Of a stretch of DNA of 9,569 nucleotides, positions 1-6,950 are shown piece by piece. Below the pieces are notes generated by a model. That model saw only the letters and a program-made list of their open reading frames with translations, made no database searches and was not told where the DNA came from. The DNA lies in contig USQE01000031.1 of assembly GCA_900556675.1 (NCBI GenBank), forward strand, positions 1 to 9,569, given 5' to 3'. Both the position numbers and the translations under genes were made by a program. The first letter of the stretch is position 1, and the number at the start of each line of letters is the position of its first letter. The stretch comes from an uncultured Collinsella sp. Lineage in GTDB: Bacteria; Actinomycetota; Coriobacteriia; Coriobacteriales; Coriobacteriaceae.

Positions 1-1364
1 CCCGCCGGGTCGAGCGAATCGCCCTGTCCGGCGAGATCTTTGGCCTGTTTGCGCTCCGCACGGGCAAGGCCCCGCTCGCGATACTTTTGCGAATGAGCGG
101 TGTACATGTTGATGAACAGGATGACCAGGAAACTAAACACAATCACGACCACGACCCAGAAGAGCGCGACCGACGTGTTGCCGCCCATCCACTCAAAGTA
201 GATGGCGATGGGAATGGTCTGCGTAATACCGGCGTAGTTGCCCGCAAAGAACAGCGTGCAGCCAAACTCGCCCATCGCGCGGGCAAAGGCGAGCACCGTG
301 CCGGCGGCGATGGAGGGCCAGCCGAGCGGCATCATGAGCTTGGTAAAGATGCGACGCTCGGACCAGCCCAGCGTGCGCGCCGCATCGAGCATCTGTGTGT
401 CGAGACTCTCGAAGGCACCAAGTGCCGTACGATAGACGAGCGGGAACGACACCACCACGGCAGAGATCACCGCCGCCGGCCACGTAAAGACGATCGAGAT
501 GCCGTGCGCGATCAGCCACTGGCCAACACTGGTCGAGCGACCAAACAGCATGAGGAGCAGAAAGCCGCAGACCGTGGGCGGCAACACCATAGGAATCGTA
601 AAAACCGAATCGAGCAGGCCCTTGACGCGACTCGAGGTACCCATGGTCTTCCATGCGGCAAACAGGCCCAGTGCAAAGGAGATCAGCAGGGCAAGGCCGC
701 TCGTTTTTATGGACACCCAAAACGGGCGATAGTCGATATCGCCCAAAAAGGAAGCCAGAGAGGTCAAGGGCCCCTGCTCATCCCGCAACACGACAGACGA
801 CGCCTCTACCATTTGAGCGCTATCAAGCCAACGCGCGCCGCCCTTGGCATCACCCGAGGCTGATGCAATCACCACATAGCGGTCCCCATCCGCACCGCGC
901 TCGTCAAAGCCATAGGTATACTCGCCGGATTCAAACGTTGTTTCCGCCGTGACATACCAAGGAAGATCCACGTCCCCTAGCTGCGCACCTCCCATGCAGT
1001 TTGCGCTGTCGAGCTTACAGACGAGGGCCTTGAGACCCGATACGCACTCGTTGTCCTGCGGATCCAATCCATACCTCTCGACCGCCTTGGGCGATATCCA
1101 CACCACAACGCGATCGGCAGCAGGCGCCACCACAAGGTCCACGTCCTCGTCAACGGGAAACCGGTAGCCCTCAGGCTGGCCCTCCATGGCACGAGCAGTC
1201 CCCTTGGCCAGCCGCTCAAAACCCTCGATCCCGTAGGAAAGCCCATGAGCGGTCGCAGCAACCTGGGCCCCGCCCTCAGCGTCCCCAGCAAACGCAAATC
1301 CCGGCACCCAGCAAAGCGCGAAGGTCAAAGCACAGGCGACAAGCAGGCGGAATCTATTAAGCAC
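1..1364 (-). CDS. modB: Molybdate ABC transporter permease ModB with a large secreted N-terminal extension (3' end cut by window edge)
   Basis: Inner-membrane channel subunit of the molybdate importer, working with ModA and an ATPase expected beyond the left edge. I translated the frame by hand: 454 codons with no stop from a GTG at 1364 to the window edge. GGAG at 1371-1374 sits 6 nt before that GTG; an in-frame TTG at 1376 lacks such a site. Residues 1-26 form a signal peptide (basic start, hydrophobic core, AFA before Gly27). Residues 27 to about 210 are a hydrophilic domain I do not recognise, with cysteines at 107, 116 and 123. The ModB core starts near Phe215 and has five hydrophobic helices (about 215-238, 254-274, 289-311, 351-373, 398-420), the segment IPMVLPPTVCGFLL, the EAA loop at 328-355 (AARTLGW...), and ARAMGEFG. 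E. coli ModB is only about 230 residues, so the extension nearly doubles it. A charged C-terminal tail (residues 421-454) continues off the edge. The ModB identity is secure; the extension's role is unknown. Confidence 0.93.
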   Translation of the reverse strand, partial: MLNRFRLLVACALTFALCWVPGFAFAGDAEGGAQVAATAHGLSYGIEGFERLAKGTARAMEGQPEGYRFPVDEDVDLVVAPAADRVVVWISPKAVERYGLDPQDNECVSGLKALVCKLDSANCMGGAQLGDVDLPWYVTAETTFESGEYTYGFDERGADGDRYVVIASASGDAKGGARWLDSAQMVEASSVVLRDEQGPLTSLASFLGDIDYRPFWVSIKTSGLALLISFALGLFAAWKTMGTSSRVKGLLDSVFTIPMVLPPTVCGFLLLMLFGRSTSVGQWLIAHGISIVFTWPAAVISAVVVSFPLVYRTALGAFESLDTQMLDAARTLGWSERRIFTKLMMPLGWPSIAAGTVLAFARAMGEFGCTLFFAGNYAGITQTIPIAIYFEWMGGNTSVALFWVVVVIVFSFLVILFINMYTAHSQKYRERGLARAERKQAKDLAGQGDSLDPA

Positions 1365-1432
1365 GAAAAGCTCCAAGCGAATACAAGGGCGGAGTGAAAC
1401 ACAAAACGATGGAATTATCGCGCCAAGCCGCA

Positions 1433-2305
1433 CTACGCGGAAAGCTCAAAGCCGTACTTAGCCCAAATCTTCTGAGCCTTCTTGTTGGACAGGCAAAAGT
1501 CGATAAACGCCTTGGCCTCGTCGGCGTGCTCGGAGCCATCGGCGACAGCACCCGGGTACACGATGGGCTTGTGCGAATCCTCAGGACACACGAAGGCCTC
1601 CTCGATGCCGTCGTAGCGGAAGATATCGGAGCTGTAGACAAATCCAGCCACGCAGTCGCCTGTGGACACATAGGCGGCGGCGGTGCCCACTTTATCGGCC
1701 AGTACGACCTTGTCGGCAATCACGGGAGTATAGTCGCCGTCGTCGCCCTCGGTGCCGGTGTAGAGGCCCACGGAGGCCAGGGCCTGGTTGGCGTACTTGC
1801 CGGCGGGGACGGTCTTGGCGTCGCCAATGGCGATCTTGCCGTCCAGATTCGCGACGTCGGCGATGGCCTCGACCTTGGTGTCGGAGCCCTCGGCGCGAAT
1901 GATCACGAGGTCGTTGACGAACATGTCCTCACGCGTGTCGGCGTCGACGAGCTCGGCGGCCTCGGCGTCGTCCATGGTGCCCTTGGAAGCCGTGATGAGC
2001 ACGTCCACGGCGGCACCGGCGCGCATCTGCTGGACAAGGTCGCCAGACGCCTTAAACTGCGTGTCGGCAAAGGTGGTGCCGGTCTGCTCGGTGTAGAGCT
2101 CCTGAACCTCGGGCAGGGCCTTCTCGAGCGAGTTGGCGGCAAAGACCTGCAGCTCGACAGCTTTCTTGGAAGATGCCTTAGCAGAACCGGCATCGGATCC
2201 GGCCGGCTCGGACGTCTTGCTGCCCGAACAGCCGGCAAGACCAAGGCCGGCAGCGGCGACAGCAGAAAGCGAAACGAATCCGCGGCGAGAAACCATATCG
2301 AACAT
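1433..2305 (-). CDS. modA: Molybdate-binding lipoprotein ModA
   Basis: Extracytoplasmic solute-binding protein that captures molybdate (possibly tungstate) and delivers it to ModB. It has 290 residues from the ATG at 2305. A twin-arginine motif SRRGF (6-10) and a hydrophobic stretch lead to lipobox LAGC with Cys26, so it is probably a Tat-exported, lipid-anchored protein. A Ser/Ala/Lys-rich linker (about 27-48) follows, then the type II binding fold. Segments expected around the oxyanion are present: FAANSL (Ser59), KASGDLVQQM (Ser87), AKTVPAGKYANQAL (164-176) and FVYSSD (Tyr224), matching the Ser, Ser, Ala, Val and Tyr ligand positions of E. coli ModA. It lies 68 nt upstream of modB on the same strand and has its own promoter region with paired palindromes. 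Identity is near certain; the choice between molybdate and tungstate cannot be read from sequence. Confidence 0.95.
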   Translation of the reverse strand: MFDMVSRRGFVSLSAVAAAGLGLAGCSGSKTSEPAGSDAGSAKASSKKAVELQVFAANSLEKALPEVQELYTEQTGTTFADTQFKASGDLVQQMRAGAAVDVLITASKGTMDDAEAAELVDADTREDMFVNDLVIIRAEGSDTKVEAIADVANLDGKIAIGDAKTVPAGKYANQALASVGLYTGTEGDDGDYTPVIADKVVLADKVGTAAAYVSTGDCVAGFVYSSDIFRYDGIEEAFVCPEDSHKPIVYPGAVADGSEHADEAKAFIDFCLSNKKAQKIWAKYGFELSA

Positions 2306-2311
2306 GTTCAA

Positions 2312-2317
2312 CCCTTT
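2312..2317 (-). promoter_or_regulatory. Ribosome binding site fixing the modA start
   Basis: AAAGGG lies 6 nt before the ATG at 2305. A longer frame beginning with TTG at 2311 would start directly against this site with no spacer, so the ATG is preferred. Confidence 0.75.
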
Positions 2318-2351
2318 CGAACGCTATGCCCGGGCACCCCGCCGCGGGCTT

Positions 2352-2371
2352 TAATCTGCAATCAGATTATA
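2352..2371 (-). promoter_or_regulatory. modA promoter -10 with overlapping operator-like palindrome
   Basis: On the minus strand a consensus TATAAT lies at 2371-2366, about 60 nt before the modA ATG. No good -35 hexamer is found at 16-18 bp, which suggests an activator or a weak promoter. Overlapping the -10 and the probable start point (about 2359) is a perfect 18-bp palindrome at 2352-2369, TAATCTG-CAAT-CAGATTA. This is the position at which E. coli ModE represses its own mod operon, although the sequence is not the E. coli ModE site. Promoter and operator functions are inferred. Confidence 0.6.
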
Positions 2372-2400
2372 CTTCTGCGCGAATAATGATAGTGAGATAT

Positions 2401-2418
2401 TATTCTCGTCAGAGAATA
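2401..2418. promoter_or_regulatory. Second operator-like palindrome upstream of the modA promoter
   Basis: A perfect 18-bp palindrome, TATTCTC-GTCA-GAGAATA, with the same 7-4-7 geometry as the palindrome at 2352-2369. Together they fit TAWTCTS-N4-SAGAWTA. Its centre is 49 bp from the centre of the first, which puts it near -50 relative to the predicted modA start point. A partly overlapping inverted repeat GAATAAT (2381-2387) / ATTATTC (2399-2405) is also present. It is likely a binding site for a dimeric regulator; the regulator is not in the window. Confidence 0.5.
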
Positions 2419-2458
2419 TAGTTTCAAATTACCGTGCACCTCGGCGTCGATTCGGCGG

Positions 2459-2495
2459 AAAACAAAGGCGGAGCAGCCGTTCAGGTCGCCCCGCC
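2459..2495 (-). terminator. Intrinsic terminator of the moeA-mog operon
   Basis: On the minus strand, 13 nt after the mog stop codon, GGCGGGGC (2495-2488) pairs with GCTCCGCC (2474-2467): an 8-bp stem with one G-U pair and a 13-nt loop. TTTGTTTT follows immediately. This separates moeA-mog from modA transcription. Confidence 0.75.
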
Positions 2496-2508
2496 GCAGG
2501 TAAACCGC

Positions 2509-2988
2509 TTAGTTGGTATGTCCGCCGCCCGCCGTCATCTGAGCCGCATGCTCCAGCTGGTCTGCTATGGCCTCCCAGCTTTCGCGGGCGGCCTTCGTAG
2601 AACCGGGAAAGTTTACGACAAGTGTATGACCTCGTTGCATGCAAATAGCGCGCGAGAGCATGGCGCGGCGCGTCTTGGTCATGGAGTAGGCACGAATTGC
2701 CTCGGCAATACCCGGCACATCGCGGTCGCAGACGGAACGCGTCGCCTCGGGTGTTACATCGCGCATCGAAAGCCCCGTGCCGCCGCAGGTGAGCACGACA
2801 TTGGCGTGGCACTCATCGGCGGCTTCCACAATGGCATCACCGATCTCGCTGACGTCGTCGCGCACGACCACATGTGAGGCGACCGTCCAGCCCTGTGCCT
2901 CGATAAGTTCCTCGAGTGCGGCTCCGGCCTCATCCTGCAAAAGATCGCGCGTATCCGAGCACGTCACGATCGAAATCTTCAGCTCCAT
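2509..2988 (-). CDS. mog: Molybdopterin adenylyltransferase, MogA/MoaB family
   Basis: Cytoplasmic enzyme of molybdenum cofactor synthesis; the family binds molybdopterin and activates it with ATP to adenylyl-molybdopterin, the substrate of MoeA. It has 159 residues, the usual length for a single MoCF domain protein. The ATG at 2988 is preceded by a strong AGGAGG 6 nt away (2995-3000), and that site overlaps the moeA stop codon, pointing to translational coupling. Visible motifs are the N-terminal strand ELKISIVTCSD, the signature TCGGTGLSMRDVTPEAT (67-83), the MLSRA segment (110-114) and NFPGSTKAARE (126-136), where many relatives have NLPGSP. It could equally be named moaB, since MogA and MoaB cannot be separated firmly from sequence alone. 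A frame extending to 3081 only overlaps moeA and has no ribosome site. Confidence 0.92.
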   Translation of the reverse strand: MELKISIVTCSDTRDLLQDEAGAALEELIEAQGWTVASHVVVRDDVSEIGDAIVEAADECHANVVLTCGGTGLSMRDVTPEATRSVCDRDVPGIAEAIRAYSMTKTRRAMLSRAICMQRGHTLVVNFPGSTKAARESWEAIADQLEHAAQMTAGGGHTN

Positions 2989-2998
2989 AGCATTCCTC

Positions 2999-4261
2999 CT
3001 ACAACACGGCGCCCTCGGGCAGATCGACGCGAACAACGTCCACAGCATCTCCCGCCTTGAGCTCGCACGGTCCTTCGTCAATACGCAGTAGACAGTTGGC
3101 CCGCTGCATCGTGCCGAGCAGCGCCGAATTCTGCGTCTTGGCCTCGGTCACCAACAGCTCACCGGTCTCGGGGTCGCGCAAAACCGTGGCGCGATCGAAG
3201 AAGCGTCGGTCCTGGCGCTTCTTCACGCCGTGCGTGAGCGTCGCCTGCTGCACGGGACGCACGCCCTCGACAAAGCCGCGCATCTTGCGGATCGCCGGAC
3301 GGGCAAGCATCTCAAAGCCTACATACGCCGCGGCCGGATTGCCTGAAAGCCCCAAATACGGCTTACCCCCGAGCAAGCCAAACGTGATGGCCTTGCCCGG
3401 ACGCATCGAGATGCGGTCAAACAGCACCTCGCCCTCGCGCCGGACGAGCGCCGTCACATAGTCGTAATCGCCCGCCGAGGCGCCACCGCTCGTAATGACA
3501 AAATCGCACTCCTGCACGGCACGATGCACCAGTTCGGCGATCGCCTGCTCATCGTCGGGCGCAATGCCGTAGAACACGGGCTCGGCTCCTGCATCGAGCG
3601 CCTCGGCCATCAACGCCGACGAGTTGGAGTCGCGAATCTGACCGCGCGCCGGTACCTTACTCGGTGCGACCAGTTCCGTCCCCAGCGAGATAATGCCCAC
3701 GCGCGGCGCGGCGTGCACCTTCACGCTTGCATACCCGGCGCTTGCCAGCAGACCCGCGCCCGCCGGGGCCACAACCTCTCCAGCACGCATCACAACATCG
3801 CCGGCATGGGCCTCCTCGGCAGCAGAGCGAACGTTCTCCCCTACCTTGGCCGGCGCCGAAAAGCGAACGTGCGAGCCCTCGTTGCCGTCACCGTCGAGCA
3901 CATCGACGATCTCGTATTTCACCACGGCGTCGGCACCTTCGGGCACCGGCGCGCCTGTCATAATGCGGACCGCCTCGCCCGCGCCGATAGCGACCTCAAA
4001 CACATGGCCCGCGGCCTCGTGTCCGATAACGTCGAGCGTCACCGGCGCCTCGCCAGATGCCTGCGCCAAGTCCGCCGAGCGCACGGCATATCCGTCCATA
4101 GCGCTGTTGGCAAACGGCGAGATGTCGATATCGGCCACCGCGTCCTCGGCCAAGGGAAGACCGGCGGCCTGCCACACGGGAATCTCGACGAGATCGGTCG
4201 GAGCAACGTGCGACAGGACAATCGACTGTGCGTCATCCAGCGGAATGAGTTTCTCTGCCAT
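2999..4261 (-). CDS. moeA: Molybdopterin molybdotransferase MoeA
   Basis: Cytoplasmic enzyme that inserts molybdate into adenylyl-molybdopterin to complete the cofactor. It has 420 residues, typical for MoeA. The N-terminal MoeA_N region includes DISPFANSAMDGYAVR (46-61) and RIMTGAPVPEGADAVV (99-114). The central MoCF_biosynth domain contains VGIISLGTELV (188-198; LGTEL where many relatives have TGDEL), GQIRDSNSSAL (207-217), VITSGGASAGDYDYV (255-269) and GLSGNPAAAYVGFE (304-317; relatives often have GLPGNP). The C-terminal beta domain covers about 335-420. AGAGG lies 5 nt before the ATG at 4261; a GTG at 4267 would overlap that site and is not preferred. It is the first gene of the moeA-mog operon, with mog 10 nt downstream, and is divergent from the CLC gene. 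Confidence 0.95.
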   Translation of the reverse strand: MAEKLIPLDDAQSIVLSHVAPTDLVEIPVWQAAGLPLAEDAVADIDISPFANSAMDGYAVRSADLAQASGEAPVTLDVIGHEAAGHVFEVAIGAGEAVRIMTGAPVPEGADAVVKYEIVDVLDGDGNEGSHVRFSAPAKVGENVRSAAEEAHAGDVVMRAGEVVAPAGAGLLASAGYASVKVHAAPRVGIISLGTELVAPSKVPARGQIRDSNSSALMAEALDAGAEPVFYGIAPDDEQAIAELVHRAVQECDFVITSGGASAGDYDYVTALVRREGEVLFDRISMRPGKAITFGLLGGKPYLGLSGNPAAAYVGFEMLARPAIRKMRGFVEGVRPVQQATLTHGVKKRQDRRFFDRATVLRDPETGELLVTEAKTQNSALLGTMQRANCLLRIDEGPCELKAGDAVDVVRVDLPEGAVL

Positions 4262-4471
4262 ATGCACCTCTTAATGTCACGGCGCACAACAGGGGCGCCG
4301 ATTCTTTATGCTTGTCTCAGTATAATCCCCCGACGCACGACCGCGACTCGGCCTGTACCCGCAAATACACCTGTCGGTTGTAGGCCGCGAAACAGAATGG
4401 AAACCAACCCACCGGCTCGTCGCGTTTACCGCGTTTTATAATGCTTGCGTTGCAACCTAAAAGAGGAACGT
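4262..4471. promoter_or_regulatory. Divergent intergenic region between moeA and the CLC gene
   Basis: This 210-bp region serves both divergent genes. For the CLC gene, TATAAT lies at 4437-4442, about 30 nt before its ATG, without a good -35; a second plus-strand TATAAT is at 4321-4326. For moeA, TATACT reads on the minus strand at 4324-4319, about 58 nt before the ATG. A perfect 6-bp inverted repeat CGGCGC/GCGCCG (4280-4285 and 4295-4300) would form a hairpin in the moeA leader just upstream of its ribosome site. Another inverted repeat, CGGCCT/AGGCCG (4349-4354 and 4382-4387), lies between the two plus-strand candidates. I see no fluoride riboswitch and no molybdenum-cofactor riboswitch here. 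Confidence 0.45.
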
Positions 4472-5893
4472 ATGGCTCATAACGACAAAACCGAAAGCGC
4501 AAACGAAACGCAGGATCATTCCCAGCCGCTCGACGATGGCGGCTTTTTCTCCCTGAACGACGTCATCACGGCAGGCAGGCATCAACTTACCCGCTCCGAG
4601 CATCTCTTGGCTGCCGACACGCGCCGCAACGCCCGCAACCTACTCGCGAGCGCTAAGTTGCTCGCGCTCGTCGTCATTGTCTCGCTCGCCATGGGCGTTG
4701 CCGCTTGGGCGTTTTTGGCCTCGCTGAATATCGCCACCGACTATCGCGAGCACCATGCGTGGATTTACGCACTGCTTCCCGTTGTGGGCGTTGCCACCGC
4801 ATGGGTGTACAAAAACCACGGTCTTGCCGCCAAACGCGGTAACAACCTGGTCATCGACTCCGCTCTGGGCACACGCCTCATCCATATGCGCATGGCCGTC
4901 CTCACCTTCGTCTGCTCCACGCTCACGCACCTAACGGGTGGATCGGCCGGTCGCGAGGGAGCCGCGGTTCAGATTGGCGGCACCATCGCCAGCAACATCT
5001 CGAGCCTCGCCCACCTTAAAAAGCATGACCACCACGACCTCATGCTCGCCGGCATCTCGTCGGCCTTTGGCGCCGTATTCGGTTCGCCCCTTGCCGGAGC
5101 TTTCTTTGGCATGGAGATGTGCTTTATCGGCAAGATCGACTACACCGCGGGCATCTACTGCCTGGTCGCCTCGTTTACCGGCTACTTTACATCACTCGCC
5201 TTGGGTACCGAGTACGAGGCGAATGTTATCGCCAGCGTTCCCAACATGACACCACGGACGGTTGTCATCGTTGTTATCAGCGCCATTATCTTCGGTCTGA
5301 CGGCACGCCTCTTTGCCTGGTCAGTTCGAACCGTCAAGAGCCTGTACGGTCGCTTTATCACCAATTACCTCGTTCGCGCACTCATAGGCGCACTCGTGGT
5401 TTTGGCCGCCTATGCCCTTCTCGACGCCTGGGACTACGCCGGCCTTTCCACGTGGCTTTCCGGCGCCGGATTTGCCGGCAACACCACCCTGGCAGACGCA
5501 GCCATCAAGTTGGTCGTCACAGCGCTTACCCTGGGTGCGGGCTTCCAAGGCGGCGAGGTCACGCCCCTGTTTGGCATCGGTGCGGCGCTCGGCGGCTGGA
5601 TCGGTTGCCTCGTCGGAATCGACCCCAGTTTTCTGGCGGCTCTCGGCATGCTCGGCGTGTTCTGTGCCGGCCTCAACGTGCCCATCACCACCTGCATGAT
5701 GGCCATCGACCTGTTCCACGGCACGGCAGCCGGGTTCTTTGTCATCGTGGCCTTTATCAGCTACCTAACTGCCGGACACCGCGGCGTGTACCCCGCCCAG
5801 CGCATCATCTCGCCCAAGCGCCGTTCGCTTATTGTGGATGAGGGCGGTACGGTAGCGGATGCTATCGAGCGCCACAACGACCTGATAGAGTAG
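4472..5893 (+). CDS. CLC-family anion/proton antiporter, probable fluoride exporter (CLC-F type)
   Basis: Membrane antiporter of the CLC superfamily, 473 residues, with no C-terminal CBS domains. The ATG at 4472 follows AGAGG by 5 nt; an upstream TTG at 4445 has no such site. A hydrophilic N-terminus (1-60) precedes about 10-12 hydrophobic segments. GREGAAVQIGG (160-170) holds the gating glutamate Glu162. The segment equivalent to GSGIP of E. coli ClcA is GNNLV (123-127), replacing the chloride-coordinating serine with Asn124. The helix N region reads GFQGGEVTPLFGIG (357-370) instead of GGIFAP; a Glu-x-Thr here (Glu362, Thr364) is a hallmark of the fluoride-selective CLC-F group. The position of the inner proton glutamate (Glu203 in ClcA) appears to be Met216. 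Tyr440 aligns with ClcA Tyr445. CLC membership is certain; fluoride specificity is an inference from these residues, and a chloride antiporter remains possible. Confidence 0.9.
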   Translation: MAHNDKTESANETQDHSQPLDDGGFFSLNDVITAGRHQLTRSEHLLAADTRRNARNLLASAKLLALVVIVSLAMGVAAWAFLASLNIATDYREHHAWIYALLPVVGVATAWVYKNHGLAAKRGNNLVIDSALGTRLIHMRMAVLTFVCSTLTHLTGGSAGREGAAVQIGGTIASNISSLAHLKKHDHHDLMLAGISSAFGAVFGSPLAGAFFGMEMCFIGKIDYTAGIYCLVASFTGYFTSLALGTEYEANVIASVPNMTPRTVVIVVISAIIFGLTARLFAWSVRTVKSLYGRFITNYLVRALIGALVVLAAYALLDAWDYAGLSTWLSGAGFAGNTTLADAAIKLVVTALTLGAGFQGGEVTPLFGIGAALGGWIGCLVGIDPSFLAALGMLGVFCAGLNVPITTCMMAIDLFHGTAAGFFVIVAFISYLTAGHRGVYPAQRIISPKRRSLIVDEGGTVADAIERHNDLIE

Positions 5894-5980
5894 ACGTAAG
5901 TATTCGACGTGCAGCCACAATCGGGGGCAATTCGACCTGAGCGCGACCGCACCGTCACGTCATACGCCGGGAGTCGCCCC

Positions 5981-6943
5981 ATGCACGCAACTGATTTTGG
6001 CCGCACGCTCATCATCGCCAACCCAGCCGCCCAGTCGGGTGCGGCGCGCGAAGTTGCCGAGCGCCTGCAACGCTTTTTGGACATGGCTGCACGCGCATCC
6101 CAGTTTGACCTGGTGCTAACCGAGCGCATGGGGCACGCCAAGGAGCTTGCCGCACAGGCCGAGGGCTATCGCACCGTTATCGCCCTTGGCGGCGACGGCG
6201 TGATTCACGAGGTCGTCAACGGACTTATGACGCAAGAGGAGGACGCCCGCCCCGCTCTTGCCCTCCTACCCGTGGGCTCTGGCAACGATTTTGCCCAAAC
6301 GCTCGGCATCGACGATTTCTCCGGTAAGGATTTTGGCGCGCTGCTCACCTGCGAGCTGCAGCGTCAGGACATCGGGCGCATTCGCTCGTGGAGCCCTGCG
6401 AGCGGCAGCGGCGAGGCTACCGTTGAGTACTACGACCAGACGCTTTCGGTCGGCATCGATGCCGCCATCGGCCTTGGCACCACCGAGCTGCGCAAAAAGA
6501 CCGGCTTGACGGGCGCGCCGCTCTACACCCTCTCGGGACTTGAGCAGTTTGGCCTGCGCTATCGCAACTACCCCATGACGGTCAGCTTTGACGGGACACC
6601 CACCGAGCGCGTGCGGGCGATCATCATGGCAATTCAGCTGGGTCCTACCTATGGCTCGGGCTATCGCATCTGCCCCGATGCCGACCCCTGCGACGGCGTA
6701 CTCGACGTCTGCTACGCCTGCGGCCCCGTTCCGCGCGCGGTCGCGCTTCCCATGTTCCTTTCGGCCAAAGATGGCCACCATACCAAGCTGCCACCGGTTC
6801 GCATGCGCCGCTGTCGCCATGCCGAGCTTACCTTTGAGGAGCCCGACTACCCCATTCAGGCCGACGGCGAGCCCGTTGTCGCCTCGCGCATCGAGGTTGA
6901 CATCCTCGCCGGCGCCCTCCACGTCTGGCACCCCACCCGCTAG
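5981..6943 (+). CDS. Diacylglycerol kinase-family lipid kinase (DagK/YegS-like)
   Basis: Predicted cytoplasmic, membrane-associated enzyme that phosphorylates diacylglycerol or a related lipid with ATP, recycling lipid headgroup remnants into phosphatidate. It has 320 residues from the ATG at 5981, which has GGGAG at 5969-5973, 7 nt upstream. A GTG at 5909 would add 24 residues but lacks a ribosome site. The N-terminal catalytic domain shows IIANPAAQSG (11-20), ALGGDGVIHEVVNGL (68-82; nucleotide-binding GGDG) and LPVGSGNDFAQTLG (96-109). The C-terminal beta domain shows GSGYRICPDADPCDGVLDV (225-243) and IQADGEPV (292-299), the conserved DGE motif. Its start is 87 nt after the CLC stop on the same strand with no terminator seen, so the two may be cotranscribed. 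The exact lipid substrate cannot be assigned, so no gene symbol is given. Confidence 0.9.
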   Translation: MHATDFGRTLIIANPAAQSGAAREVAERLQRFLDMAARASQFDLVLTERMGHAKELAAQAEGYRTVIALGGDGVIHEVVNGLMTQEEDARPALALLPVGSGNDFAQTLGIDDFSGKDFGALLTCELQRQDIGRIRSWSPASGSGEATVEYYDQTLSVGIDAAIGLGTTELRKKTGLTGAPLYTLSGLEQFGLRYRNYPMTVSFDGTPTERVRAIIMAIQLGPTYGSGYRICPDADPCDGVLDVCYACGPVPRAVALPMFLSAKDGHHTKLPPVRMRRCRHAELTFEEPDYPIQADGEPVVASRIEVDILAGALHVWHPTR

Positions 6944-6950
6944 CCCCACC

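Noticed and set aside
193..720. 175-residue minus-strand open frame within modB
   Set aside because: It is a different frame of the same DNA; the true ModB frame is open across it and carries the helices and EAA loop.
87..863. 258-residue plus-strand open frame opposite modB
   Set aside because: Low-complexity, His/Arg/Asp-rich product with no recognisable domain, lying antisense to a clear ModB core; a GC-rich shadow frame.
1394..2386. 330-residue plus-strand open frame opposite modA
   Set aside because: Antisense to a confidently identified ModA, with a Gly/Val/Leu repeat-like composition typical of a reverse-strand shadow and no ribosome site.
2509..3081. Longer mog frame starting at 3081
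   Set aside because: The extra 31 residues overlap moeA, have no ribosome site, and do not resemble the family N-terminus; the ATG at 2988 has a strong site.
3524..4441. 305-residue plus-strand open frame opposite moeA
   Set aside because: Arg/His-rich antisense product without domains; it also runs through the divergent intergenic region.
4262..4471. Fluoride riboswitch or Moco riboswitch in the divergent region
   Set aside because: I searched both strands by eye for the GGNGATGG...ACCGCC...CTGATG fluoride core and for a large Moco-like fold and found neither; a covariance-model search would be decisive.
5909..5980. GTG 5909 as start of the lipid kinase
   Set aside because: No Shine-Dalgarno sequence in front, and the added 24 residues precede the conserved first strand; the ATG at 5981 has GGGAG 7 nt upstream.
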